This document shows, piece by piece, positions 7,241-14,556 of a stretch of DNA of 41,465 nucleotides. A program made the translations under genes and the position numbers. This DNA comes from Paeniroseomonas aquatica (GTDB lineage: Bacteria; Pseudomonadota; Alphaproteobacteria; Acetobacterales; Acetobacteraceae), in assembly GCF_030409335.1 (NCBI RefSeq), contig NZ_JAUFPN010000190.1:1-41465 (forward strand), given 5' to 3'. The first letter of the stretch is position 1. The number at the start of each line of letters is the position of its first letter. The notes beneath the pieces are model-generated. The model was not told the DNA's origin and made no database searches. It saw only the letters and a list, made by a program, of their open reading frames with translations.

Positions 7241-9241
7241 TCACGACAGCTCGGCGATCCTGCTGAGCACGGGATCCGCCGGGGCGTCGCCGGCCAGGAC
7301 GCGGCTCATCGGCAGGTCGATCATGCAGGTCAGCCCGGCCGGGTCCCAGTCCAGGGACAGCGCGCCGCCGAGCTGGTGCGTCACCGTCGCCCGCAGCACC
7401 CTGGTGCCGAAGCCGCCGACCGAAGGCGCCACCACGGGCGGCCCGCCGCGCTCCTGCCAGACCAGCCGCAAGCGTCCCCCGCCGGTCGTCCAGGTCAGCG
7501 TCAGCCGCCCGTCGCGGCCCGACAGGGCGCCGTACTTGGTCGCGTTCGTCGCCAGCTCGTGCACCGCCATGGCCAGGGGCTGCACCGCGGTGGCGGCGAT
7601 CATCGCCGGCGGCCCGGAGAGGACGGCGGTCGGCTCCCCCGGGCGGCGGGCCTGGCCGAGGAAGGGCTTCAGCTCCCCCTCGACCAGCATCCGGAGGTCG
7701 ACCCCGGTCCATTGCGTGGTCGAGAGCAGCAGCAGCGCCTGGGCCAGGGCGCCGATCCGGCCATCCACCTCCCGCACGAAGGCTTCCAGGGTGGCGGCCT
7801 GGGTCAGCCGCAGGGCCGCCCGCGCAGTGGCCAGGGCGTTCTTGGCGCGGTGGTCCACCTCCCGCATCAGCAGGTCGCGGCGCAGCTCCGCCGCCCGCTG
7901 TTCCGAGATGTCCTGCACCAGCACCACCACCAGCCCCGGCTCGCCCGGCATGGGGGCCGAGGAGATGCGGACCGGCAGCCGGCCGCCGTCGGGCAGCAGG
8001 TATTCCTTCTCGTAGGGATCCCACCAGCCCTGGCGCAGCGCCTGGGCGACCGCGACCTCGTCCCGTCTCAGCTGCTCCGGCGGGGTCACCTTGCGCCAGT
8101 CCCACCGGCCGGCGGCGAACAGCGCCCGGGTGCTGCCGGTCATCTCCAGCAGCCGGTCGTTGGCGATCAGCGTCGTGCCGGCGTTCAGGTCGAAGACGGA
8201 CATGCCCACGGCGCGGCTTTCGAAGACCGCGCGGAACCGGGCCTCGGCGGCCTGGCGCGCCTCGGCCGCCGCCCGGGCCGCCGCCTCGCGGCGCAGGGCC
8301 GCCTCCGCCGCCTCCGCCGCCCGGGCCTGTCGCAGGGCCAGCCAGGCGACCGCCAGCAGGGTCAGCGCCGCGGCCCCGGCGACCACGCCGAAGGCGACCA
8401 GATTGGCCCGCCAGCGGCCGAGCAGGGACTGGGTATTGGTGCCGAAGGCGACGTAGACCGGCCACTTCCCGACCTTGCGATAGGCGTAGATCCGGTCCTG
8501 CCCGTCCAGGCTCGAGACGTCCTCGAGCTGGCCGCGCGCCGGCTGCTGGGCGATGCGCCGCAGCACCGGGCTCTCCGGGCCGAGCCAGTCGATCCCGGCG
8601 GCGGCCCCCGGCTCCTTCGCCAGGATGGCCCCGTCGGCCCGGAACAGCCCGGCGGAATGGGCGAAGGGCGGCGCGGCCTCGGCGAAGAAGCCGCTGAAAT
8701 AGGCCGGGCTGAAGGACACGTGGATCACCCCGGCGAAGCCGCCCGCCGCATCCGACCGGCGCCGGCTGATGGCGAAGGACGCCACCGTGGTGGCCCGGCC
8801 GCTGAAGACGCCGCTGACATGGGTGCCGAGGTCGGGCTGGTCCCGGTGGACCCGGAAGAATTCGCGGTCGGCGATCGACACGCTGCGGTCCCAGGCCTGG
8901 CTGCCGGCCAGGACCTGGCCGCTCGCGTCGCTGACCCAGATCGAGACGATGTGGTCGAGCGGTGCCTTCATCTGGCTCAGGAACTCGCTGGTCCCGGGCC
9001 CGGGGGCCGCCCCCGGGGGCAGGCCGCGCAGGTGGTCCTCGGCGCGGTCCAGGATCAGGTCGGCGGTCTCGAAGACCTTGGCGACATGCTCGTGCATGAC
9101 CGAGGTGGTGCGCTCGACCGCATCGGTGCCGCCGCGGAGGACGTCCGCGCGGTTCCACCAGGCCGCGGCGCCGAAGACCAGGGCGGGCACCAGCAGGGCG
9201 GCCGCGAGCACCGCCTGGTGCAGCCGGACGGCGCTCACCAT
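7241..9241 (-). CDS. Membrane HWE-family sensor histidine kinase with Cache-like and PAS domains
   Basis: A 666-residue two-component sensor. A first helix (about 9-28) and a second (about 278-300, LVAFGVVAGAAALTLLAVAW) bracket an extracytoplasmic Cache-like ligand domain. A short alanine/glutamate/arginine-rich coiled linker and a PAS domain (about 335-455) follow. The kinase core has an H-box LLMREVDHRAKN and an N-box ELATNATKYG, plus the WxE sequence (LVWQERGG) that defines the HWE family. HWE kinases are mainly alphaproteobacterial and often feed the PhyR stress pathway or stand-alone regulators. No response regulator is adjacent. The start at 9241 sits just before the first helix but lacks a clear ribosome-binding site, so the start is uncertain. 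Confidence 0.88.
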   Translation of the reverse strand: MVSAVRLHQAVLAAALLVPALVFGAAAWWNRADVLRGGTDAVERTTSVMHEHVAKVFETADLILDRAEDHLRGLPPGAAPGPGTSEFLSQMKAPLDHIVSIWVSDASGQVLAGSQAWDRSVSIADREFFRVHRDQPDLGTHVSGVFSGRATTVASFAISRRRSDAAGGFAGVIHVSFSPAYFSGFFAEAAPPFAHSAGLFRADGAILAKEPGAAAGIDWLGPESPVLRRIAQQPARGQLEDVSSLDGQDRIYAYRKVGKWPVYVAFGTNTQSLLGRWRANLVAFGVVAGAAALTLLAVAWLALRQARAAEAAEAALRREAAARAAAEARQAAEARFRAVFESRAVGMSVFDLNAGTTLIANDRLLEMTGSTRALFAAGRWDWRKVTPPEQLRRDEVAVAQALRQGWWDPYEKEYLLPDGGRLPVRISSAPMPGEPGLVVVLVQDISEQRAAELRRDLLMREVDHRAKNALATARAALRLTQAATLEAFVREVDGRIGALAQALLLLSTTQWTGVDLRMLVEGELKPFLGQARRPGEPTAVLSGPPAMIAATAVQPLAMAVHELATNATKYGALSGRDGRLTLTWTTGGGRLRLVWQERGGPPVVAPSVGGFGTRVLRATVTHQLGGALSLDWDPAGLTCMIDLPMSRVLAGDAPADPVLSRIAELS

Positions 9242-9390
9242 CGCGGCGGGCCGGCCCGGCCGGGCGCCGGGCACCGACCGCCGGATGCCCCCGCGGCACT
9301 GGGCGGGCCGCTGCCGGAGAGACGCAGGCGCATTGCCATCGTGATGGTCGCTCCAACCGGGCCGCAGGCCGGACCACCTGTCCCTGGGCA

Positions 9391-9416
9391 GTAACGTCAC
9401 AAACAGATTAACGTCT
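9391..9416. promoter_or_regulatory. AT-rich segment with TAACGT direct repeats between divergent kinase and Bug receptor genes
   Basis: The 265-base gap between the divergent starts at 9241 and 9507 is mostly GC-rich. One AT-richer patch contains TAACGT at 9392-9397 and again at 9409-9414, a 17-base step. It is the most likely place for promoter or operator elements of either gene. I cannot assign -35/-10 boxes or a regulator. The rest of the gap shows nothing else I can support. Confidence 0.3.
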
Positions 9417-9506
9417 GGTGGGCCTCCCTTGCCAGGATCGTCGCGCTTTACGCCCGGGCCCGCGCCGTGCTGGAAGCAGGGCAAGTCCCGCCGGAGGAAG
9501 CCCCGC

Positions 9507-10541
9507 ATGCCGCCCATCCCGCGCCGCGCCCTGCTGGCGGCGCCGCTCGCCGCCGCCACGGCGCTGGCGCCGCCCGCCGCCCAGGCCCAGGCCCAGGCCC
9601 AGCCCCAGCCCCAGCCTCCCCAGGCCCAGCCCTGGCCGGACCGGCCGCTGCGGCTGATCGTGCCCTTCCCGGCCGGCTCCACCCCGGACAGCACCGGCCG
9701 GGCCATCGCCCAGCATCTCGGCCAGGTGCTCGGCCAGCCCTGCGTGGTGGAGAACCGCCCCGGGGCGGGCGGCAACATCGGCACCGACGCGGTGGCCAAG
9801 GCGACCGACGGGCATACCATCGGCGTCTCCATCAACGGGCCGCTCTCCACCGCGCCGGCGCTCTTCCCCGGCCTGCCCTACGATCCGGTGCGCGACCTGG
9901 CGCCGGTCTCCCTGCTGGTGCGGGGCGCCCAGCTCCTGGTGGTGCATCCCTCGGTGCCGGCGCAGGACCTGGCGGAATTCCTCGCCCTGGTCCGGGCCAG
10001 CCCCGGCCGGCTGTCCTTCGGCTCGGTCGGTTCCGGCTCCGGCGGCCACCTCGCCATGCTCGACCTGCTGGCCCGCGGCGGGGCGCCGGCGACCGAGGCC
10101 ATGCTGCACGTGCCCTACCGCGGCTTCCCGCCGGCGGTGCTCGACCTGATCGCCGGGCGGATCGACGCCATGGTGCTGATCGCCGCCGGCGTCCTGCCGC
10201 AGCTCCGGGCCGGGCAGGTGCGGGCGCTGGCGGTCACCGCCGAGGCGCGCATCCCCCAGGCGCCCGAGGTGCCGACCCTGGCCGAGGCCGGCATTCCCGG
10301 TGCCGCGAGCTATGCCTGGAACGGGCTCATCGCCCCGGCCGGCATGCCGGCCGGGCGGCTGGCGCGGCTGGCGGCCGAGGCGCAGCGGGCGCTGGCGGCG
10401 CCCGAGACCCGGCGCCTGCTGGAGACCGCCGGCTTCGAGGTGGTGGCCAGCGACCCCGAGGGGCTCCGCCGCCACATGGCGGAGGAGGCCGCCCGCTGGG
10501 GCGGGCTGATCGCCCGGCTGGGCATCCAGGCCGAGGCCTGA
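9507..10541 (+). CDS. Bug/TctC-family periplasmic substrate-binding protein
   Basis: A 344-residue extracytoplasmic receptor of the tripartite tricarboxylate transporter (Bug) family. A twin-arginine-like signal peptide begins MPPIPRRALLAAPLAA. The family hallmarks are PDRPLRLIVPFPAGSTPDS near the mature N-terminus, VVENRPGAGGNIGTDAVAKA, and VPYRGFPPAVLDLIAGRID in the middle. Bug proteins bind small carboxylates or related molecules; the ligand cannot be deduced. The ATG at 9507 is chosen because GGAGGAAG lies just upstream. After the signal core there is an unusual AQAQAQPQPQPPQAQ linker encoded by hexanucleotide repeats. No TctA/TctB membrane genes are nearby. It is divergent from the HWE kinase and convergent with the TerC-family gene. 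Confidence 0.88.
   Translation: MPPIPRRALLAAPLAAATALAPPAAQAQAQAQPQPQPPQAQPWPDRPLRLIVPFPAGSTPDSTGRAIAQHLGQVLGQPCVVENRPGAGGNIGTDAVAKATDGHTIGVSINGPLSTAPALFPGLPYDPVRDLAPVSLLVRGAQLLVVHPSVPAQDLAEFLALVRASPGRLSFGSVGSGSGGHLAMLDLLARGGAPATEAMLHVPYRGFPPAVLDLIAGRIDAMVLIAAGVLPQLRAGQVRALAVTAEARIPQAPEVPTLAEAGIPGAASYAWNGLIAPAGMPAGRLARLAAEAQRALAAPETRRLLETAGFEVVASDPEGLRRHMAEEAARWGGLIARLGIQAEA
9581..9632 (+). repeat. Hexanucleotide CCAGGC/CCAGCC repeat inside Bug receptor gene
   Basis: Near-identical hexamers (CCAGGC, then CCAGCC) run through the segment that encodes alternating Ala-Gln then Pro-Gln between signal peptide and mature domain. Because the unit is six bases, gain or loss of units keeps the frame and would only change linker length. 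Confidence 0.7.
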
Positions 10542-10565
10542 GCCACCCGGGCGCGGGCAGGCCTC
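10533..10565. terminator. Inverted repeat spanning both stop codons of convergent Bug and TerC genes
   Basis: GAGGCCTG (10533-10540) and CAGGCCTC (10558-10565) form a perfect 8-bp stem with a 17-base loop. The left arm includes most of the Bug receptor TGA, and the right arm includes most of the TerC-gene stop. There is no T-run, so it is a candidate bidirectional terminator or transcript-end stabiliser, not a classical intrinsic terminator. Confidence 0.45.
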
Positions 10566-11565
10566 AACCGGCGGCCTCCCGCCGGGTCTCCACCTGGGCC
10601 TCCACCCTGGCCTCCCCGCGGGTCTTCCACAGGCTGAGGGCGATGGAGCCGCCGATGATGGCGGCGGTCAGCGCCAGCGCCCATTCCACCGGCACCGCCT
10701 TGCCGCCCGCCCAGTAGTTCGCCAGCATCTTGGCGCCGACGACCATCAGCACGATGGACAGCCCGTGCTTCAGGTAGCGGAACCGGTGGATGATGCCCGA
10801 CAGGGCGAAGTACATCGCCCTGAGGCCGAGGATGGCGAAGACATTGGCGGTATAGACGATGAAGGGGTCGGTGGTGACGGCGAAGATCGCGGGGATGCTG
10901 TCCAGCGCGAAGACCAGGTCGGTCAGCTCGACCAGGATCAGCACCAGCGCCAGCGGCGTCAGCATGCGGCGGCCGGCTTCCCGGACGGTGAAGGCGTTGC
11001 CGCGGTAGCCCTCGGTCACCGGCAGGCGGCGCTCGAGGAAGCGCAGCACCGGGTTGTCGCGCGGGTCGCCCTCCGGCGCATTCACCGATCGCAGCATCTT
11101 CCAGCCGCTGAAGACCAGGAACAGGCCGAAGACCACCATCAGCCAGTCGAACTCGCGCAGCAGGCTGGTGCCCAGCAGGATCATCGCCGCCCGCATCGCC
11201 AGCGCGCCGAGGATGCCCCAGAACAGCACCCGGTGCTGGTACTGCGGCGGCACCCCGAATTTGGCGAAGATCAGGACGAAGACGAAGATGTTGTCGACCG
11301 ACAGCGACCATTCGATGACATAGCCGGTCAGGAATTCGAGCGCCCGGGTCTGGCGCTCCGCCTCCGGCCCGTAGCCGGTCCAGATCCAGGCGCAGAAGCC
11401 GAGCGCGAGGGCCACGTAGGCGGCGGATTTCAGCAGCGCGGTGCGCACCGGCACCGGGGCGGGCTCGCCATCCGGGGTCTTCCTCGAGAAGACCCCGAGG
11501 TCGAGCAGCAGCAGGCCGAGCACGGCCAGGTTGAAGGCAGTCCAGAACCAGATCGACGGCGCCAT
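10564..11565 (-). CDS. TerC-family integral membrane protein
   Basis: A 333-residue polytopic membrane protein of the TerC family. Conserved acidic membrane motifs are visible: [16 protein letters not shown] and, later, [41 protein letters not shown]. These are the signature blocks of the TerC/Alx group, which is linked to manganese export and to metal loading of secreted proteins. The start MAPSIWFW at 11565 is preceded by a GAGGAG ribosome-binding site on the minus strand. A predicted structured leader lies upstream. The charged C-terminal tail (about the last 20 residues) should be cytoplasmic. No other tellurite-resistance genes accompany it, so metal-ion homeostasis is the better guess. 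Confidence 0.9.
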   Translation of the reverse strand: MAPSIWFWTAFNLAVLGLLLLDLGVFSRKTPDGEPAPVPVRTALLKSAAYVALALGFCAWIWTGYGPEAERQTRALEFLTGYVIEWSLSVDNIFVFVLIFAKFGVPPQYQHRVLFWGILGALAMRAAMILLGTSLLREFDWLMVVFGLFLVFSGWKMLRSVNAPEGDPRDNPVLRFLERRLPVTEGYRGNAFTVREAGRRMLTPLALVLILVELTDLVFALDSIPAIFAVTTDPFIVYTANVFAILGLRAMYFALSGIIHRFRYLKHGLSIVLMVVGAKMLANYWAGGKAVPVEWALALTAAIIGGSIALSLWKTRGEARVEAQVETRREAAG

Positions 11566-11603
11566 GGCCGGAAGCTCCTCTCTGGCGCGGCCGGGCTGGC
11601 GGT

Positions 11604-11676
11604 GGGATGCATCCAGGGGGCCCGATCGCGCGCGTTGCACGCGATCCGACATCGCAGGCCCGGCCGCCGGCATCCC
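11604..11676 (-). promoter_or_regulatory. Possible structured RNA leader of the TerC-family gene
   Basis: The 341-base gap between the divergent TerC-family and tatA starts holds no gene I can support. On the TerC side nested inverted repeats fit one folded leader: 11604-11610 with 11670-11676 (7 bp), 11618-11622 with 11657-11661 (5 bp), and 11624-11630 with 11640-11646 (7 bp, 9-base loop). Upstream there is an exact TTGACA on the minus strand (11754-11759), but no good -10 box at the right distance. TerC-family genes are often controlled by the manganese yybP-ykoY riboswitch, but I do not find its conserved GGGGAGUAG loop, so the class is unassigned. In DNA this GC-rich such stems can arise by chance. 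Confidence 0.3.
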
Positions 11677-11906
11677 CCGTCGCCAAGGGCCGCCAGCCGC
11701 CGGGCCGCCAGAGGGGCCCGGATCGCCCCGGAGGTGGCCTCGGTGAAAACCGGTGTCAAGGCCGTTGTCCCGGCCGCCCCGGTGGGCCATCTGCGGATTT
11801 GCGTGGCAGGGGCCAGGGCATTAGTGTCCGGCCCGGCTCAATCCTCGCAGCGCGCAACGGCGTCAGGCCGCCGCGCGGCGGAAAACACAGTTCATCGGGG
11901 CGTCAC

Positions 11907-12179
11907 ATGGGTTCCTTCAGCATCTGGCACTGGCTCATCGTGCTGCTGGTCATTCTGCTGCTGTTTGGCAGCGGCAAGATCAGCAACCTCATGGGTGACC
12001 TCGCCACCGGCATCAAATCCTTCAAGAAGAACATGAAGGAGGAAGACGACGCCTCGCTGGCCGACAGCGCGCCGCCGGCCCCGGGCACCGGCCCGGCCGG
12101 CACCATCCAGGGCCCGGCCACGACCACGACCACGGCGCAGCCGCATACCACGACGACCACCAGCCGTCCCGCCGCCTGA
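11907..12179 (+). CDS. tatA: Sec-independent protein translocase subunit TatA
   Basis: A 90-residue TatA protein. The short periplasmic N-terminus leads into a single membrane helix ([18 protein letters not shown]) that ends in the conserved Phe-Gly. An amphipathic helix with [18 protein letters not shown] and a disordered tail follow. TatA oligomers form the pore for folded twin-arginine cargo. The tail is unusual: two runs of five threonines separated by AQPH, then SRPAA. No tatB or tatC follows; mtnB starts 16 bases downstream. Several twin-arginine-like exports are encoded in the window (the superoxide dismutase, PhnD, Bug receptors). It is divergent from the TerC-family gene. Confidence 0.92.
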   Translation: MGSFSIWHWLIVLLVILLLFGSGKISNLMGDLATGIKSFKKNMKEEDDASLADSAPPAPGTGPAGTIQGPATTTTTAQPHTTTTTSRPAA

Positions 12180-12195
12180 GCCACGCCGCACCGCC

Positions 12196-12813
12196 ATGCC
12201 CGAGGATGAGTTCGCCCGGGCGGCGGCGGCCATCGCCGCCGCCGGGCGGCGCCTGGATCGCTTCGGCTGGGTGCCGGCCACGGCGGGGAACATCTCGGTC
12301 CGCCTCGCGGGGGACCGCGTGGCCATCACCCGCTCCGGCGGCCACAAGGGCTTCCTCGGGCCGGAGGGGGTGATCCAGGTCGGACTGGACGGTGCCGCCC
12401 GGCGCGCCGGGGACCGTCCCTCCGCCGAGACCGGCCTGCATTGCGGCATCTATCGCCGCCACCCCGGCGCCGGGGCCGTGCTGCACGGCCATTCGGTGCC
12501 GGCCACCGTGCTCTCCCGGCTGGCGGGGGAGACCATCACCCTCGCCGGCTACGAGCTGCTGAAGGCCTTCCCCGGCCTGCCGACGCACGAGGCCGCGGTG
12601 GCGCTGCCGGTCTTCGACAACGACCAGGACATCGGGCGGCTGCAGGCTCGCATCGAGGCCCGCTGGGAGGCGGGTCCGGCGCCGCCGGGCTATTTGCTGC
12701 GCGGCCACGGGATCTATGTATGGGGCGCCGACATGCCGCAGGCGCTGCTGCGGCTGGAGGCGGTGGAATTCATGCTCCGCTGCGAGCTGGAAGCAAGGAG
12801 GCTTGGGCCATGA
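12196..12813 (+). CDS. mtnB: Methylthioribulose-1-phosphate dehydratase
   Basis: A 205-residue class II aldolase-fold enzyme of the methionine salvage pathway; it dehydrates 5-methylthioribulose-1-phosphate in the cytoplasm. Diagnostic blocks are GWVPATAGNISVRL near residue 25, ITRSGGHKG, the zinc-binding His-x-His of VLHGHSVPAT, and a C-terminal RGHGIYVWG with the third zinc histidine. The family assignment is supported by the next two genes, which encode later steps of the same pathway. It overlaps mtnD by ATGA. There is no strong ribosome-binding site before the ATG at 12196; it may rely on read-through from tatA 16 bases upstream. Confidence 0.93.
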   Translation: MPEDEFARAAAAIAAAGRRLDRFGWVPATAGNISVRLAGDRVAITRSGGHKGFLGPEGVIQVGLDGAARRAGDRPSAETGLHCGIYRRHPGAGAVLHGHSVPATVLSRLAGETITLAGYELLKAFPGLPTHEAAVALPVFDNDQDIGRLQARIEARWEAGPAPPGYLLRGHGIYVWGADMPQALLRLEAVEFMLRCELEARRLGP

Positions 12814-13346
12814 GCCGTCTGACGATCTGGGAGGCCGCGAGCGGCCAGGAAATGGTGCGGACCGAGGATGCGGCGGCGATCGCCGGCCACCTCGGCGGCA
12901 TCGGCGTGCGCTTCGAGCGCTGGGAGGGCGTCTCCGTCCCGCCGGGGGCCTCGAACGAGGAGATCCTCGCCGCCTACCGGCCGCACCTCGATGCGCTGAT
13001 GGGCGCGACCGGCGCCGGCAGCGCCGACGTCATCAGCCTGACGCCGGACCATCCCCAGGCCGCCGCCATGCGCGAGAAATTCCTCAACGAGCATGTCCAT
13101 ACCGAGGACGAGATCCGCTTCTTCGTGCGCGGCGCCGGCCACTTCGTCATGCATGTGGACGGCAAGGTCTGGGACGCCCGCTGCGAGCAGGGCGACCTGA
13201 TCAGCGTCCCGGCCAATACCCCGCACTGGTTCGACGCCGGGGAGGCGCCGGACTTCTGCGCGCTCCGGGTCTTCACCGACCCCTCCGGCTGGGTGGCGCA
13301 GTTCACCGGCACGGACATGGCGCAGCGCTTCCCGGTCGCGGCCTGA
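12810..13346 (+). CDS. mtnD: Acireductone dioxygenase
   Basis: A 178-residue cupin of the acireductone dioxygenase family. It has the metal-binding motif HVHTEDE (His-x-His-x4-Glu) near residue 95, and a later metal histidine in PANTPHWFD. With iron the enzyme makes the methionine precursor ketomethylthiobutyrate; with nickel it makes an off-pathway product. The sequence does not reveal the metal. The start overlaps the mtnB stop (ATGA) with an AAGGAGG ribosome-binding site just upstream. mtnC follows after four bases. Confidence 0.95.
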   Translation: MSRLTIWEAASGQEMVRTEDAAAIAGHLGGIGVRFERWEGVSVPPGASNEEILAAYRPHLDALMGATGAGSADVISLTPDHPQAAAMREKFLNEHVHTEDEIRFFVRGAGHFVMHVDGKVWDARCEQGDLISVPANTPHWFDAGEAPDFCALRVFTDPSGWVAQFTGTDMAQRFPVAA

Positions 13347-13350
13347 CCGG

Positions 13351-14049
13351 GTGCCGGACGGGGTGGCCCCGCGCGCGGTCCTGACCGACATCGAGGGCAC
13401 CACCACCGCCATCGCCTTCGTCAAGGACCGGCTCTTCCCCTTCGCCGCCGGGGCGCTGGACGGCTTCCTCGCCCGGCACGGCACCGAGCCCGCGGTGGCG
13501 GCGATCCTGGCCGAGGTCGGCGCCGCGGCGCCCGGGCAGCCGCCCGCGGCGACGCTGCGCCGCTGGATGGCCGAGGACAGCAAGGCCACGCCGCTCAAGG
13601 CGCTGCAGGGGCTGATCTGGCGGCAGGGCTACGAGGACGGCCGGCTCAAGGGCCAGCTCTGGCCCGACGTGCCGGCCTGCCTGCGCGCCTGGGCGGCGGG
13701 CGGGCTGCGGCTGGCGGTCTATTCCTCCGGCTCGGTCGGGGCGCAGAAGCTGCTCTTCGGCCATTCCGAGGCCGGCGACCTGACCCCGCTGTTCGAGGGC
13801 TTCTTCGACACCGCGGTCGGCGGCAAGCGGGAGGCGGCGAGCTATGCCGCCATCGCCGCCGCGCTGGCGCTGCCGCCGGCCGATATCCTGTTCCTCTCGG
13901 ACGTGGCGGAGGAGCTGGATGCCGCCGCCGCCGCCGGGCTTGGCTGCTGCCAGCTGGTGCGCGCCGCCGATGGCACCCTGGCCTGCGGCCGGCATCCGGC
14001 CGAGCCGGACTTCCCCGGCGTCGCCCGGCGGTTCGGCCTGCCGGGCTGA
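13351..14049 (+). CDS. mtnC: Enolase-phosphatase E1 (acireductone synthase)
   Basis: A 232-residue HAD-superfamily enzyme that converts diketomethylthiopentyl-1-phosphate to acireductone, the substrate of the preceding mtnD product. HAD motif I is modified to LTDIEGTTT, typical of E1 enzymes. Motif II is [16 protein letters not shown], and motif III/IV lies around [15 protein letters not shown] and [14 protein letters not shown]. Translation begins with GTG at 13351, four bases after mtnD. The earlier pathway genes (mtnA, mtnP or mtnN, mtnK) are not in the window. The C-terminal codons and stop form one arm of a long inverted repeat shared with the convergent deaminase gene. Confidence 0.95.
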   Translation: MPDGVAPRAVLTDIEGTTTAIAFVKDRLFPFAAGALDGFLARHGTEPAVAAILAEVGAAAPGQPPAATLRRWMAEDSKATPLKALQGLIWRQGYEDGRLKGQLWPDVPACLRAWAAGGLRLAVYSSGSVGAQKLLFGHSEAGDLTPLFEGFFDTAVGGKREAASYAAIAAALALPPADILFLSDVAEELDAAAAAGLGCCQLVRAADGTLACGRHPAEPDFPGVARRFGLPG

Positions 14050-14077
14050 GGCGCCGCCCGGGGACCCTCAGCCCGGC
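14040..14077. terminator. 12-bp inverted repeat containing both stops of convergent mtnC and deaminase genes
   Basis: GCCGGGCTGAGG (14040-14051) and CCTCAGCCCGGC (14066-14077) are perfect reverse complements around a 14-base loop. Both genes end with Pro-Gly-stop encoded by the same bases, so the two TGA codons sit at mirrored places in the stem. The long GC stem is likely to act as a bidirectional terminator or 3'-end block; a T-run is lacking. Confidence 0.6.
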
Positions 14078-14556
14078 GCCTTCGCCCAGCCCTCCAGCAC
14101 CGTGACCGCCTCGGCCACCAGGGCCTGGCGCGCCGGGATCCGCCCCTGGCCGATCGGCAGGCCCGCCTCCCGCCGCAGCGCCGCGACGTCGCCCTTGCGG
14201 CGCCTGTCGGCCGGCACCGCGGCCAGCACCCGGGCGCTGTCGGCCAGCGCCGCCGCATAGACCACGCGGCCGATGCCGGTGATCTGCATCGCCGCGACGC
14301 AGAGCGCGCAGGGCTCGCAGGAGGTGAAGACGGTGCAGCCGGCCAGCTCCAGCGTGCCGAGCCGGGCGCAGGCATCCCGCATCGCCTCGGTCTCGCCGTG
14401 CGAGGTCGGGTCCGCCTTGGCGCGGGAGCGGTTGAAGCCCTCGCCGACGATGACCCCGTCCCGCACCACCACCGCGCCGAAGGGCTCGCAGCCCGGGGTG
14501 GCGGCGGCCTCGGCCGAGAGGGCGATGGCGCGGCGGAGGAAGTCCTCGTCAGTCAT
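14068..14556 (-). CDS. Nucleoside/guanine deaminase (CMP/dCMP deaminase superfamily)
   Basis: A 162-residue zinc deaminase. The zinc and proton-shuttle motif is SHGETEA (His and Glu, about residues 51-57), and the Cys pair is SCEPCALC (about 79-86). The domain starts EDFLRRAIALSAEAA and includes PFGAVVVRDG, the usual order for guanine deaminase or TadA-like enzymes. The tail and context (after a Bug receptor) fit free-base or nucleoside deamination better than tRNA editing, but this is not certain. The ATG at 14556 overlaps the end of the upstream Bug gene by eight bases, so the two are probably co-translated. This hints that the receptor captures a purine-like or related nitrogen compound. 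Confidence 0.87.
   Translation of the reverse strand: MTDEDFLRRAIALSAEAAATPGCEPFGAVVVRDGVIVGEGFNRSRAKADPTSHGETEAMRDACARLGTLELAGCTVFTSCEPCALCVAAMQITGIGRVVYAAALADSARVLAAVPADRRRKGDVAALRREAGLPIGQGRIPARQALVAEAVTVLEGWAKAPG

Noticed and set aside
11566-11906. Manganese yybP-ykoY riboswitch before the TerC-family gene
   Set aside because: The conserved loop sequences of that class are not visible; only generic stems are. Kept as an unassigned structured leader with low confidence.
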